Below are positions 16,866-26,388 of a stretch of 64,000 bases of DNA, piece after piece (position 1 is the stretch's first letter; each line of letters starts with the position of its first letter). Source of the DNA: Rhodospirillales bacterium (GTDB taxonomy: Bacteria > Pseudomonadota > Alphaproteobacteria > Rhodospirillales > Casp-alpha2); assembly GCA_017640505.1 (NCBI GenBank), contig JAEPQO010000001.1, forward strand, positions 1,814,625 through 1,878,624. The letters run 5' to 3'. A program made the position numbers and the translations under genes. The notes beneath the pieces are model-generated. The model made no database searches and had not been told where the DNA came from. It saw nothing but the letters and a program-made list of their open reading frames with translations.

Positions 16866-17639
16866 CTAGTCGAAAGACGCGGCAATCTCGGCGGCGGCGC
16901 TTTGCAGGCGTGGCACATGTTCCATGGCGCGTTCGAAGCTCATCCGGACAACGGGGCCGTGCGTCGCCAGCGTGGCGAGGGTCTTGCCGTTCTTATCCGT
17001 GACGGGCACGGCGACCGCGACCATGCCCGGTATGAATTCCTCGTTGTCGGTGCCGATCTTGGTCTTGGCGATCGTGGCGACTTCCTTGATCAGTGCATCG
17101 CGGTCGGTGATCGTGTTGTTGGATTTGGGGTCCAGCGGCAGTTTGGCGATCAGCCGCTCACATCGGGATTTCGGCAGGCTTGCCAGGTAAAGCTTGCCGC
17201 TCGCCGTGCAGTGCAGCGGCACGTGCGAGCCGATGGGCAACTGGATCCGAAGCGGCCATTCCGACTCGACCCGGTCGAGATACTGCATCGACGTCGCCTG
17301 CGGCAGCGCGATGTTGCACGTTTCGCCGATTTCCCGGGTCAGGCTCTCCAGGATCGCATGACGCTCACCCCGGCCGCTCTGGTTGGCGAGAAGCTTCAGC
17401 GCCAGCTGCGCGAAACGTTCGCCGGCCTCGTAGCCGCGTCCGTTGATGTCCCGGCGCAGGTATCCTTCCTCGAGCAACAGGTTGCAGAGCCTGTGCACCG
17501 TGGCCTTGGGCAGCCCCGATGCGACCTCGATGTCGATGGCGGTTGCCGGCCGGTCCATGCCGCAAACGACGTCGAGAAGCTCGAGAACGCGAATGGAACG
17601 GGAGCCGGCGTTGGAAGTGTCAGTCACGGAAGTCTCCAA
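16866..17639 (-). CDS. IclR-family transcriptional regulator
   Basis: 257 residues. A winged helix-turn-helix at residues 15-75 (RVLELLDVV, IEVASGLPKATVHRLC) is followed by the IclR effector domain from about residue 85 to 250 with DRVESEWPLRI, LHCTASGKLYLA and GMVAVAVPV. IclR proteins sense small organic acids. It heads the minus-strand operon and faces the GMC oxidoreductase across 90 bases, so it likely controls both directions. Confidence 0.93.
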   Translation of the reverse strand: METSVTDTSNAGSRSIRVLELLDVVCGMDRPATAIDIEVASGLPKATVHRLCNLLLEEGYLRRDINGRGYEAGERFAQLALKLLANQSGRGERHAILESLTREIGETCNIALPQATSMQYLDRVESEWPLRIQLPIGSHVPLHCTASGKLYLASLPKSRCERLIAKLPLDPKSNNTITDRDALIKEVATIAKTKIGTDNEEFIPGMVAVAVPVTDKNGKTLATLATHGPVVRMSFERAMEHVPRLQSAAAEIAASFD

Positions 17640-17675
17640 AAGAAATCAAAACAAAACCACAATGATTCTCATTTA

Positions 17676-17692
17676 TGGAACATACAGTTTCA
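17676..17692. promoter_or_regulatory. Candidate IclR operator
   Basis: TGGAAC (17676-17681) and GTTTCA (17687-17692) form an inverted repeat with one mismatch and a 5-base spacer, resembling known IclR-type operators. It lies between the divergent iclR and GMC starts. No experiment supports it. Confidence 0.4.
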
Positions 17693-17729
17693 TTGTTGCA
17701 ACTTTTTTGCAAGCTGGTTAGGGTCCAGC

Positions 17730-19352
17730 ATGCACGAGGGAGAGACCACCTACGACTATATCATCGTTGGCGCAGGTTCGGCAGGCTGTGTTCTCGCCAA
17801 CCGATTGAGTGCCGACCGGGATCTGCGGATTTTGCTTCTGGAAGCGGGGGGACGCGATTCCAATCCGTGGATTCACGTGCCCGTCGGCTACTTCAAGACG
17901 CTCCACAATCCCAAGACCGACTGGTGTTACAAGACCGATCCCGAACCGGGGCTCGGCGGGCGCAGTCTCGATTGGCCGCGCGGCAAGGTGCTGGGCGGTT
18001 CAAGCTCGATCAACGGGCTGCTTTATATCCGTGGCCAGGCCGAGGACTACGATCACTGGCGCCAGCTCGGCAATGCCGGCTGGTCGCACGCGGACGTGCT
18101 GCCGTACTTCAAGCGTGCGGAAAACCAGGAACGCGGCGGCAACGATTTTCATGGTGCCGACGGGCCGCTGCACGTGTCCGACATGCGCGCCAAGCGCGAT
18201 GTCTGCGAAGCACTGATCGCGGCGGCGGAGGCCAACGGCATTCCGCGCAGCACCGATTTCAACGGCGCCAAGCAGGAAGGGGCCGGGTATTTCCAGCTGA
18301 CCGCGCATAACGGCAAGCGCTGCTCGAGCGCGGTGGCCTACCTGCGCCCGATCGAGCACCGCGACAACCTCGATATCGTCGTCAATGCACCGGCCGTCGA
18401 GATCCTGTTCGATGCCGACGAACCCGGGAAGGTGACAGGCTTCGCCTACCGCAAGGACGGTACGCGCCATGAAGCAAAACTCAAGCCGGGCGGCGAGGTG
18501 ATCCTGTCCGCAGGCGCCATTGGCTCGCCGCAGATCTTGCAGGTCTCGGGCATCGGGCCGGGGGCGTTGCTGTCGGACGCCGGCGTGAAGGTCCGTTGCG
18601 ACCGGCGCGACGTCGGCGAGAACCTGCAGGATCACCTGCAGATCCGGATGATCTACGAGGTCAACGTGCCGACGCTGAATGACGAGATCAACAACCCGAT
18701 CCGGCGTACGATGATGGGCCTCGAATACATCCTGAAACGCACCGGGCCGATGAGCATGGGCGCGAGCCAGGTCTGCATCTTCACCAAGACGCAGCCCGAG
18801 CTCGAAACGCCGGATATCCAGTTCCACTTCCAGCCGCTGAGCGCCGACAAGCCGGGAATCAAGATGCATCCGTTTTCCGGTGTCACCTCGTCGATCTGTC
18901 AGCTGCGGCCCGAAAGCCGCGGCCGCATCGCCATCAAGTCGCCGGACCCGGACGCGTATCCGTCGATCCAGCCGAACTATCTGTCGGCCGAGAAGGACAG
19001 GCGCGTGGTGGTGGATTCGATCAAGACATCCAGGCGCATTTTCAACACCTCGCCGCTGAAGGATTTCGTGGTGCGCGAGCGGCTGCCGGGGCCGGACATC
19101 GAAAGCGACGACGACATCCTGGAAAGCGCGCGCAAGATCGCGCAGACGATCTATCACCCGACCAGCACGTGCCGCATGGGTGCCGACGAGCACGCCGTCG
19201 TTGATTCCAAGCTGCGCGTAAACGGCATCAAAGGGCTGCGCGTCGTCGATGCGTCGGTCATGCCGACCATTGTGTCGGGCAACACCAACGCGCCGACCAT
19301 CATGATCGCGGAAAAAGCCTCCGACATGATCCTCGACGACCGGCGGGGGTAG
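17730..19352 (+). CDS. GMC-family FAD oxidoreductase (choline/alcohol dehydrogenase type)
   Basis: 540 residues from the ATG at 17730. The open frame continues upstream through the antisense of iclR and the kinase and is not coding there. FAD-binding [17 protein letters not shown] lies at residues 9-26, and GMC signature 1 is [20 protein letters not shown] near residue 80. The second signature [15 protein letters not shown] is near residue 265, and the catalytic histidine region [10 protein letters not shown] is near 475 with [12 protein letters not shown] near 518. It oxidises a primary alcohol, probably passing electrons to a quinone or dye-like acceptor. Regulation by the divergent IclR protein suggests its substrate belongs to the same pathway as the kinase and enolase-like protein. 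Confidence 0.9.
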   Translation: MHEGETTYDYIIVGAGSAGCVLANRLSADRDLRILLLEAGGRDSNPWIHVPVGYFKTLHNPKTDWCYKTDPEPGLGGRSLDWPRGKVLGGSSSINGLLYIRGQAEDYDHWRQLGNAGWSHADVLPYFKRAENQERGGNDFHGADGPLHVSDMRAKRDVCEALIAAAEANGIPRSTDFNGAKQEGAGYFQLTAHNGKRCSSAVAYLRPIEHRDNLDIVVNAPAVEILFDADEPGKVTGFAYRKDGTRHEAKLKPGGEVILSAGAIGSPQILQVSGIGPGALLSDAGVKVRCDRRDVGENLQDHLQIRMIYEVNVPTLNDEINNPIRRTMMGLEYILKRTGPMSMGASQVCIFTKTQPELETPDIQFHFQPLSADKPGIKMHPFSGVTSSICQLRPESRGRIAIKSPDPDAYPSIQPNYLSAEKDRRVVVDSIKTSRRIFNTSPLKDFVVRERLPGPDIESDDDILESARKIAQTIYHPTSTCRMGADEHAVVDSKLRVNGIKGLRVVDASVMPTIVSGNTNAPTIMIAEKASDMILDDRRG

Positions 19353-19514
19353 GGGTTGGTTCCAGGCGAGCGATTTGATCGCCGAAGAAGATCGGCGACT
19401 TGGAAGTGTGCGCGGTAGATATTACACGCCGCAGAACTGCTGCGGCTGCTTTCAGAAGGTTATTGGACGAGTTGCGATATTAAGCCGGACGGTCGCTTCT
19501 GACCCAAAGCAGTC

Positions 19515-20147
19515 TCAACGTTCCGTAACTAGCAACCTGCCCGCAAGACCCAAAAATACGATGCCCGCCAGTTTATTAATTGCGGACTGCGCTTTGGGTG
19601 ACTGTCTCAGTTTCTCACCAACGTATCCGGAAAACCACGCGACTGCGCCAAATATGCAGAATGTTACGATCATGAAGATCGCGCCGAATATCGCAATTTG
19701 AAGGGTCACGGACCCTTTGATTGGGTCGGCGAATTGAGGAAGAAAGGCCAGGAAAAAGATTGCGACCTTTGGGTTGGTTATATTCATGATAACCCCGCGG
19801 AGATAGAGATTCCTACCTGATACAGGCTTCGCCTCGCCCTGCAATTGAACGGAGCCCGACGCCAGGAAAGCACCCCAAGCCAAATAAACCAGGTAAGCAG
19901 CTCCGACGATCTTCAGGATTGTAAAGGCCAGCGTTGATGTCGCGAATATTGCAGCAACACCGACTGCAACCGCTGCCGTATGAAATAATAGCCCCGTGCA
20001 TAATCCCAAAGTCACGAGCAATCCTGCCGCACGCCCATTCATCGCGGACTGCGTCAAAACGAAAATATTGTCTGGTCCAGGAGCCAATGCTAACGCGCAC
20101 GACGATAGGATAAAAAGCGACAGGACTTCGGGCGATACGATAGACAT
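19515..20147 (-). CDS. LysE/RhtB-family amino-acid exporter
   Basis: 210 residues from the ATG at 20147, which has GAGGGG upstream; an upstream start at 20174 would add nine residues. Six hydrophobic segments are visible. The N-terminus ALAPGPDNIFVLTQSAMNGR is the LysE/RhtB signature, and GVIMNITNPKVAIFFLAFLPQF is the conserved middle block. It exports amino acids or derivatives. The gene is visibly less GC-rich than its neighbours and is flanked by non-coding DNA, which hints at later acquisition. It reads away from the SLC13 gene. Confidence 0.9.
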   Translation of the reverse strand: MSIVSPEVLSLFILSSCALALAPGPDNIFVLTQSAMNGRAAGLLVTLGLCTGLLFHTAAVAVGVAAIFATSTLAFTILKIVGAAYLVYLAWGAFLASGSVQLQGEAKPVSGRNLYLRGVIMNITNPKVAIFFLAFLPQFADPIKGSVTLQIAIFGAIFMIVTFCIFGAVAWFSGYVGEKLRQSPKAQSAINKLAGIVFLGLAGRLLVTER

Positions 20148-20715
20148 AGAACCCCTCGAGACCGCAGGAAACACGAACGCGAGATTGTAACTTCGACGAA
20201 GCCATTTTCCATCCGCAAAAATGTCTTTCCTTAGCTATGAGCCGCCGTAGTCTCGTGCCCAGCCAATAGTCCTCATTTGTGAGGGGTGAGGGCGTGGAGC
20301 AACGTCGCTTCATTTACCACGGGAACCGGATATTCGTACGGCGCTGCAAATAAAAAGCCGGGTCCCGAAGGACCCGGCGAGTTAGACAGGGAGAGAAGTC
20401 TCGGGGAGAGACTAGAAGCATCTTCAACATACCCAATCCCCCTGTCACCAACAGTGACGGGGGTCACAAGGCGCGATTTTTTTTAAATTTTTTTCGTGTA
20501 TTTTTTGCATCCTGAAAGCCGCGGAATTCGGGGCTTTTTTGTCCGTCCCGGTGCATCCCCCCACTGCCGCCGAGAAAAAAACACCAAATTTTTGGCGTTT
20601 CGGACGCGGTCATTTGCGCGTAGGAATCGGGGTGGTGAAAACAACGCGTATTTCCGATCGGACTGCACGCAAGGTCGATTTCCTATAAACTCGATGAATT
20701 GAAACGCGAGGACAC
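20148..20715. other. 568-base non-coding region between lysE and the SLC13 permease gene
   Basis: I see no credible gene. It holds a strong minus-strand terminator (20352-20378), a second stem (CCCCCTGTCAC / GTGACGGGGG, about 20441-20463), a short stem before six Ts at 20515-20540 (plus strand), poly-T runs at 20477-20493, and the palindrome-like AACACCAAATTTTTGGCGTT near 20580-20600. The terminator has no recognised minus-strand gene ahead of it, so a small RNA is possible. Confidence 0.6.
20352..20378 (-). terminator. Strong orphan intrinsic terminator
   Basis: A perfect 9-bp stem (GCCGGGTCC 20357-20365, GGACCCGGC 20370-20378) with a CGAA/TTCG tetraloop is followed on the minus strand by five Ts. 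No annotated minus-strand gene precedes it. Confidence 0.8.
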
Positions 20716-22581
20716 ATGGTCTTGACCATCAGTGCCGAAATGCAGATGTGGGTGACGTACGCGATCATTCTGATCGCGTTTGCCGCCTATGTGGCCGAGA
20801 AGTGGCCGATGGAACTGACATCGCTCGGCACCATCTGCGCCATCCTGCTGTTCTTCCAGTTTTTCCAGACACCGGCGGATGACGGCCAGCCCGGCATATC
20901 CGCGGCACGTATCCTCGAAGGTTTCGCGAACACGGCATTGATTGCGGTGCTGTCGCTTCTGGTCATGGGGCAGGGACTGATCCGCACCGGGATACTCGAC
21001 CGCGGTGCGCAATGGCTGCTCGATCATCTGCGCGCGAAGGTGCCGGCGACGGTCGCCATCTTTTTCGTGCTGTTCATCGTCGGCGCGGTCAGCGGGTTTC
21101 TGAACAACACGCCGGTCGTGGTGATTTTCATTCCGTTGATGCAGGCGATGGCGCACCGCTATCACGTATCGCCGAGCCGCATCATGATCCCGCTCAGCTT
21201 TGCCGCGATCCTCGGCGGCATGACGACGCTGATCGGGTCGTCGACCAACCTACTGGTGAATACGGCGCTGATCGAAATCGGCGAAAAGCCGCTCGGTTTC
21301 TTCGACTTCACCGCACCCGGCGTGATCCTCGCGCTCGCCGGTCTGGTCTATGCCGTGTTCGTTGCGCCGCGCATTCTGCCGGACCGGGCGGGCATGGCGG
21401 ACAGTGTCGCCCCGGAAGGCGCCGGCAAGCAGTTCATCGTGCAGATCGAAACGCCGCCGGATTCCGAACTGATCGGCAAAAGCGCGGTCGGCGGTCATTT
21501 CAAGGCACTGCCCAACATGACGGTGCGCATGATCCAGCGCGGCGAGCGCGCGATCCTGCCGCCGTTCGAGGACACCGAGGTCATCGAAGGCGATGTGATC
21601 GTCGTCGCCGCGACCCGTCCCGTGCTCAAGGAAGCCATCGCCGAACACGGCGAGCTTTTCCATCCGGACCTGCGCGACGGCAAGGCGCTGGATGACGATG
21701 ACGAGGACGCACCATGGCGGCAGGCCGATCAGGTTCTGGCCGAAGTGATGATCGCGCCGGCGTCCCGTCTTGTCGGGCAGACGCTCAGGCTGGCCGGGTT
21801 CCGTTACAAGACTGGCTGTATCGTGCTCGGCATCCAGCGCCGCGCACGCATGATCCGGGCGCGCATCACGGAAATCCGGCTGGAGGCGGGCGACGTCCTG
21901 CTGGTGCAGGGGCAGCGCGACGACATCAGGCAGTTGCGGGGTGGCCGCGACGCCATCCTGATCGAATCGTCGCGCGAGGATCTGCCGCAGTTGGATCACG
22001 TCAAACGCGCGACGTTTATTTTCCTTGGCGCCGTGATCGCGGCGGCGACCGGGATGGTGCCGATCGTCGTGTCCGCGTTCGCCGGTGCCGTTGCGATGGT
22101 GGCGACGGGCGTGCTGAACCTGCGCCAGGCGTTCCGCGCCATCGATCCGAAAATCGCGACCGCCATCGCGGCGGCACTGGCCATGAGCATCGCCCTGCAG
22201 GAAACGGGGGGGGCCGCGGTCATTGCGCACGGCATGGTCTCGGTGTTCGAGGACCTGGGGCCGCTGGTAATCCTGTCGCTGCTGTTCCTGGTGGCGGCGC
22301 TGATGACCAACGTGATCTCCAATAACGCGGTCGCGGTGTTGTTTACGCCGATTGCCGTCGACCTGGCGATCGAGGTGGGGGCGCCGCCGATGCTGTTCGC
22401 CATTGCCATGGTGTTCGCGGCGAACTGCTCGTTTGCCTCGCCGATGGGGTATCAGACCAATCTTCTGGTGATGGGTCCGGGGCACTACAGGTTCCAGGAT
22501 TTCATCCGCGCCGGGCTGCCGCTGATCTTCATCGTCTGGATCGTGTTTACGCTGCTCGCGAAGTTTTTCTGGAAGATTTAG
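20716..22581 (+). CDS. SLC13-family permease with tandem RCK/TrkA-C domains
   Basis: 621 residues. N-terminal membrane segments (residues 10-215) include the NTPVVVIFIPLMQAM and STNLLVNTALIEIG repeats typical of SLC13/DASS and ArsB-like carriers. Two cytosolic TrkA-C domains lie between about residues 235 and 430 (ETPPDSELIGKSAV, then ASRLVGQTLRLAGFRYKTGC). The second membrane half contains NVISNNAVAVLFTPIAVDLA and ASPMGYQTNLLVMGPGHYRFQ. Family members import sulfate or dicarboxylates with sodium or protons, and the RCK domains suggest gating by a ligand. A TATAAA box lies at about 20683, and GAGGA precedes the ATG. Confidence 0.88.
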   Translation: MVLTISAEMQMWVTYAIILIAFAAYVAEKWPMELTSLGTICAILLFFQFFQTPADDGQPGISAARILEGFANTALIAVLSLLVMGQGLIRTGILDRGAQWLLDHLRAKVPATVAIFFVLFIVGAVSGFLNNTPVVVIFIPLMQAMAHRYHVSPSRIMIPLSFAAILGGMTTLIGSSTNLLVNTALIEIGEKPLGFFDFTAPGVILALAGLVYAVFVAPRILPDRAGMADSVAPEGAGKQFIVQIETPPDSELIGKSAVGGHFKALPNMTVRMIQRGERAILPPFEDTEVIEGDVIVVAATRPVLKEAIAEHGELFHPDLRDGKALDDDDEDAPWRQADQVLAEVMIAPASRLVGQTLRLAGFRYKTGCIVLGIQRRARMIRARITEIRLEAGDVLLVQGQRDDIRQLRGGRDAILIESSREDLPQLDHVKRATFIFLGAVIAAATGMVPIVVSAFAGAVAMVATGVLNLRQAFRAIDPKIATAIAAALAMSIALQETGGAAVIAHGMVSVFEDLGPLVILSLLFLVAALMTNVISNNAVAVLFTPIAVDLAIEVGAPPMLFAIAMVFAANCSFASPMGYQTNLLVMGPGHYRFQDFIRAGLPLIFIVWIVFTLLAKFFWKI

Positions 22582-22921
22582 ACCTGACTTCAGGCTCTGC
22601 TTCGGAAACCGAGTCGAGGCGTTGGGTTTCGTGTCTCCAGACCGCCTGCGCGACATGTGCGCCGCCGGCTATCGACAGAAGCCCAAGGCCCGCGGTGATA
22701 GGCCAGATCACATAGGCGGGCATACCGATCTGGTTGAGCAACAGGCCCGCCAGCAGCATGCCCAAGCCGCCCAGTGTTGTAATCGTGAGAAGAAATATGG
22801 AGGCAGCGACGATCATTGCATCGGCTCGTTTGCCGAAGCGGCGAGCCCGTGCGACGGATTTGCGTGAACCCCCGGATTGTCGGCCGCGTTTCCGGGGAGA
22901 CGACGGGACTATTCGGTTCAT
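22547..22921 (-). CDS. Hypothetical two-span membrane protein
   Basis: 124 residues from the ATG at 22921, preceded by GGAG at a suitable distance. A basic N-terminal stretch is followed by two hydrophobic segments (about residues 36-62 and 66-90) and a charged tail. The first 25 residues are low-complexity and basic, so a shorter form starting at the internal ATG at 22816 is possible. Its 3' end overlaps the end of the SLC13 gene by 35 bases on the other strand. No family recognised. Confidence 0.5.
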   Translation of the reverse strand: MNRIVPSSPRKRGRQSGGSRKSVARARRFGKRADAMIVAASIFLLTITTLGGLGMLLAGLLLNQIGMPAYVIWPITAGLGLLSIAGGAHVAQAVWRHETQRLDSVSEAEPEVRSKSSRKTSRAA

Positions 22922-23300
22922 TTAGGGAACTCCGCGTTGGATGCATATGATATATCCCGGAGGGCGGTGTACAGCAGATGTGCGCACGCATGTCAGCTAT
23001 GCGAAAATTCCATTTTGTCACCTGTCGATTCCAGGTGGTGTCCATATGTCCATCATTTCATTGGGAATTTGGCAGCGGTCGACACGGGGCGTCGATGCGT
23101 TCGGGTCCCGTTGCGGATAGTGCGGTATGTGAAACCCGTTCTGGCGCGAAGTCGATGAATGTATAATCCGCCCGACTGGACGAGCGGCTTCGCATTGAAG
23201 CAATGCCTTCAGCCGTGAGCGGGGCGAATGCGCGCCGCAGGTCCGCATTGGCCGCCCGCTTCTGGTGCCCTGACGACCAGGGGCCTCATTGGAGCAAGAG
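22922..23300. other. 379-base gap with a candidate promoter
   Basis: No gene is seen. A perfect TATAAT lies at 23162-23167, with only a weak -35 candidate (TTCTGG, 23139-23144). A short stem CCCTG/CAGGG occurs at about 23268-23283, just before the next ribosome site. The first 100 bases are AT-richer than average and may hold the promoter of the minus-strand gene ending at 22547. Confidence 0.45.
23162..23167 (+). promoter_or_regulatory. Candidate -10 box (TATAAT)
   Basis: Perfect consensus hexamer about 135 bases ahead of the membrane-protein gene at 23301. The -35 at 17-base spacing is poor, so confidence is low. Confidence 0.35.
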
Positions 23301-23684
23301 ATGTCTCTCATTCTGGATGCCGTATATGCCGCGGTCGCGATTTTCGCGAGCGTTGCATTCTACATACTTGTCATGCTGATCATGCGTAATCCGCGAATGC
23401 CCGAATGGGTGCATCGCGAAGCTGCGGCACAGGCCGTTGCTCTTGTGATGACTGTCGGCGTCGTAGCCGGGTTTGCCTATGCCATGAAATTGCTGGTTTC
23501 GCTGGGCATGTACGTTTTTCTGGCGCTGGGGTCGACGGTGGCTTTCGTTGCCATCGCAACGGCAGTTATCTGCCTTGTTTTCCAAATCAGACAGCGCCTG
23601 CAGCTTGCCGATCAGGGATTTTCGCCGTTTTCGTCGCTGGGTAACCGGCCCGACTTGCCGGTTCACGGGGCAGGGGCTACCTGA
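23301..23684 (+). CDS. Hypothetical three-span inner-membrane protein
   Basis: 127 residues from the ATG at 23301 with GGAGCAAGAG upstream. Three hydrophobic segments are visible (about residues 5-25, 45-65 and 70-95), and the C-terminal 25 residues are soluble. It is not recognised. It converges on the chemoreceptor gene, whose terminator lies in the short gap between them. Confidence 0.65.
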   Translation: MSLILDAVYAAVAIFASVAFYILVMLIMRNPRMPEWVHREAAAQAVALVMTVGVVAGFAYAMKLLVSLGMYVFLALGSTVAFVAIATAVICLVFQIRQRLQLADQGFSPFSSLGNRPDLPVHGAGAT

Positions 23685-23697
23685 TCTCGGCGCAGAT

Positions 23698-23730
23698 AAA
23701 AAAACGGCGGCCCCGGGGAGGAGCCGCCGT
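23698..23730 (-). terminator. Terminator of the PDC-chemoreceptor operon
   Basis: ACGGCGGC (23704-23711) pairs with GCCGCCGT (23723-23730). On the minus strand the stem is followed by seven Ts. It lies just past the chemoreceptor stop. Confidence 0.85.
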
Positions 23731-23752
23731 CAGATTGGGAGAGACTTGACGG

Positions 23753-25510
23753 TTAAGCGGTTTTGACGTTGGTCAGGAAGTCGTTCACGAAATCCTTGAT
23801 CTTCACCGACTGCAGGCTCAGGTCTTTCGACGCGGTGAGCACTTCGCCGGCCGATGCGCCGGTATCGTTGGCGGCTTTCTCGACGCTGACGATGTTTTCG
23901 GCCACGTTGCGCGTACCGGCCGCGGCCTGTTCGACGTTGCGGGCGATCTCCTGCGTCGCTGCGGCCTGTTCCTCGATCGCGGCGGCGATGGCCGTCGTGA
24001 TTTCGGTCACGTTCTTGATCGATTCACGGATCGCTTCCAGCGCTTCGGCGGATTCTCTCGATGCCGACTGGATGCCCGTAATCTGCTGGCTCACTTCATG
24101 GGTCGCCTGGCCGGTCTGGGTCGCGAGCTGTTTGACCTCGTTGGCAACGACCGCGAAGCCCTTGCCGGCGTCGCCGGCGCGTTGCGCTTCGATGGTGGCG
24201 TTGAGCGACAGCAGGTTCGTCTTTTCGGCGATACCCTCGATGACCTCGATGATGTCGCCGATCTTTGTCGATGCCTCGGTCAGGGTCGAGATCTTTTCAC
24301 CGGCAATATCGGCTTTCTCATTCGCCTGCGCGACCGCGGCGGTGGATGCGGAAACGCTCTTGCCGATTTCCTCGATCGAGGCGGAAAGCTCCTCGGCGGC
24401 GGCGGACACCGTCGCGACGTTCCCGGACGCTTCTTCCGACGCCGATGCGACGACGCGGGACTGCGAGCTGGACGTCTCGGCGCTGGTGCTCATCGAGCTG
24501 GCCGTACCTTCGAGCTGCTCGGCGGCTGCCGACACCGTCTGCAGGATGGTGCCGATTTCGCGTTCGAACGCATCGGTCAGTTGGCGCAGACGTTCGGCGC
24601 GTTCCGCCTCGGCGGCCTGTGCTTCGGCGTCCTTGCGGGCCTGTTTTTCGCGCTCTTCAGCGGCCTTGGCCTGCTCCTCGGCGGCCTTGCGCTCAAGCTC
24701 CGCTTGTTCGGCGGCAAGACGCTCGGCCTCGTCCATCGCGTTCTTGAAGGTTTGCAGGGCCTGGGCCATTTCGCCGACTTCGTCACCGCGGCCAAGAGCC
24801 GGGATGGCGCAGTCCTTGTCGCCACCCGCGAGGCGGTTCATGGCGACCGTCATTTCGTTGATTGGCGAAGCGATGCCACGGGTCAGCAGGAAGCCGAACG
24901 CAGCCGCCAGGATGAGGCTGACGACGGCGCCGGCAATGACGGCGGTGGTCATCGTCGTGTTCGCGGTGTACAGGCTGGCCTGTGCGGCGGCAACGCTTTG
25001 CGCGATACGCTCTTTTTCGGCGTCGGCGACGGCGAACATCTGTGCGAACAGATCGGCCGACAGACCGGTGACTTCGATGGCGCGGGCCTGATCGATGGTC
25101 AGCGGATGCCGGACGAGTTCGATCTGCTTTTCCGCCACCTGGGTTTGCCATTCGGTCAGAATGCCCGAGATCTTGCCCAGGGCTTCGACCAGGGCCGGAT
25201 CGCCGGAACGGCTCTCACCGAGCTTGGCGGATGCATTTTTGAAATGATCGACCTTGGCGCGGTATATGTCGATGTAATCGACATCACCAGTAATGAGCAG
25301 GCCACGCATGGCAGTCTGCTGTTCTTCGGCGAACTGCAGCAACTCATCCATTTTTATGGCGGTGTTCAGTTCCGCGATAACCTCATCGCTGGTCGATTGC
25401 AGAATTGTCTTGTTGGCGAAAATAACACCACTGACGATGACGCTCGTAAGAACGATCAGCGTGAACGCGCCGACGATCTTCTTGCCGATTTTGATGTTGC
25501 TCAGCTTCAT
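23753..25510 (-). CDS. Methyl-accepting chemotaxis protein with 4-helix-bundle-like sensor
   Basis: 585 residues from the ATG at 25510 (AGGAAC upstream). TM1 is at about residues 12-32, a helical periplasmic sensor follows to about 190, and TM2 is at 192-214. HAMP comes next, then a long A/E/K-rich helix, and the MCP signalling hairpin at about 330-560. The hairpin tip reads [19 protein letters not shown], followed by [16 protein letters not shown]. It binds CheW and CheA to steer swimming. It lies 28 bases downstream of the PDC-like periplasmic protein gene in the same operon, so that protein may present ligand to it. The periplasmic domain itself has no Cache fold that I can see. Confidence 0.92.
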   Translation of the reverse strand: MKLSNIKIGKKIVGAFTLIVLTSVIVSGVIFANKTILQSTSDEVIAELNTAIKMDELLQFAEEQQTAMRGLLITGDVDYIDIYRAKVDHFKNASAKLGESRSGDPALVEALGKISGILTEWQTQVAEKQIELVRHPLTIDQARAIEVTGLSADLFAQMFAVADAEKERIAQSVAAAQASLYTANTTMTTAVIAGAVVSLILAAAFGFLLTRGIASPINEMTVAMNRLAGGDKDCAIPALGRGDEVGEMAQALQTFKNAMDEAERLAAEQAELERKAAEEQAKAAEEREKQARKDAEAQAAEAERAERLRQLTDAFEREIGTILQTVSAAAEQLEGTASSMSTSAETSSSQSRVVASASEEASGNVATVSAAAEELSASIEEIGKSVSASTAAVAQANEKADIAGEKISTLTEASTKIGDIIEVIEGIAEKTNLLSLNATIEAQRAGDAGKGFAVVANEVKQLATQTGQATHEVSQQITGIQSASRESAEALEAIRESIKNVTEITTAIAAAIEEQAAATQEIARNVEQAAAGTRNVAENIVSVEKAANDTGASAGEVLTASKDLSLQSVKIKDFVNDFLTNVKTA

Positions 25511-25538
25511 GGTTCTGTTCCTGTTCTGCCCGGGCCGC

Positions 25539-26177
25539 TCAGATGATGCCCGCAAGGGCGAAGCGACGGGCGAATTCCGTCAGATTGACCTCGACCGTGA
25601 TCGCGCCAAGAGCTTCATTGGTTTCGGGGTCGGCAATGGTCATGTTGATCTGGACGCGCTGCGTTTTGGTTTCGTCGTGCGCTTCCGGCTCGTCGATGAA
25701 GACGGCGTCCGGCGCGACCTTGAAGGTCTTCTGCCATTTGCCTTCGTCACCCTGCCAGTAGTCCGACGTGACGTTGCTGAGGCCGACATTGAGACCGACC
25801 GCGTCCATGACGAAGATTTCGCTGTAAAGCCCGAGCGAGCCTGCCTGAATACGTGTCAGGTACGTCGACAGCGGGCTGCCGAACAGCTGCGCGATCAGTG
25901 GCTGGACGTCCTGTTTGCGCTCGGCGCGCCAGACCTTGTCCATCTCGATGATCTTTTCTTCGGTCAACCCGACGTGGCGCTTGTTCTGCGCCTTGAGTGC
26001 GATGAGTGCCACCGGGTGCTGGGCCCATTCGCGAATCTTCGGCACGACATGCTCGTTCAAGGCGGCAACCAGGGCGTCGCGGTTTGCCTCGGCCCGCACG
26101 TCGGCCGTCGAGAAGATGGAAATACTTAAAACGGCAGCGCCGGCCACGGCGAGCCTGACAATGTTTCTGAAGAACAT
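25539..26177 (-). CDS. Secreted PDC/Cache-like sensor protein
   Basis: 212 residues with a Sec signal peptide (about 1-29, ending VRAEA). The rest is a single periplasmic domain. [22 protein letters not shown] is the helix that opens many PDC sensor domains, and [16 protein letters not shown] is a recognisable PDC pocket segment. A C-terminal strand region ([21 protein letters not shown]) completes the fold. There is no transmembrane or signalling domain, so it must work with a partner. The chemoreceptor gene follows 28 bases later. Ligand unknown; amino acids or organic acids are common for this fold. Confidence 0.75.
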   Translation of the reverse strand: MFFRNIVRLAVAGAAVLSISIFSTADVRAEANRDALVAALNEHVVPKIREWAQHPVALIALKAQNKRHVGLTEEKIIEMDKVWRAERKQDVQPLIAQLFGSPLSTYLTRIQAGSLGLYSEIFVMDAVGLNVGLSNVTSDYWQGDEGKWQKTFKVAPDAVFIDEPEAHDETKTQRVQINMTIADPETNEALGAITVEVNLTEFARRFALAGII

Positions 26178-26265
26178 CTTTGTCTCCTGTTGGCAATCAA
26201 CTGGACAAAGACTAGCCGGCTATTGAATCGGGGGTTTGTTTACAGTGTGCGAATTTGTAAACAAC

Positions 26266-26292
26266 TTTACGAAGAATTTTGTGAGCCGGTAA
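26266..26292 (+). promoter_or_regulatory. Possible sigma-28 type promoter for the chemoreceptor gene
   Basis: TTTA (26266-26269), 15 bases, then GCCGGTAA (26285-26292) resembles the flagellar TAAA-N15-GCCGATAA pattern with mismatches in both boxes. The location ahead of a chemoreceptor gene is right, but the match is weak. Confidence 0.3.
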
Positions 26293-26388
26293 AATTTGGA
26301 AATATTCCCGATAAACGGGGGAAACAAAGGGGCTTCATGGTGCACGCGCTCGGCAGGGGGCCGGGCGTTCGGTTCAAAGGAGGCAACC

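Noticed and set aside
15828-17729. Upstream part of an 1174-codon open frame fused to the GMC oxidoreductase
   Set aside because: It is antisense to the kinase and IclR genes and has arginine-rich, low-sense composition. The FAD-binding start [16 protein letters not shown] begins at 17730.
20273-20467. 64-codon minus-strand frame
   Set aside because: It spans the intrinsic terminator at 20352-20378 and has no convincing ribosome site or protein-like pattern.
26296-26388. Upstream start of the second chemoreceptor
   Set aside because: AAAGGAGG at 26376-26383 fixes the start at 26389, directly before the basic residues and first membrane helix.
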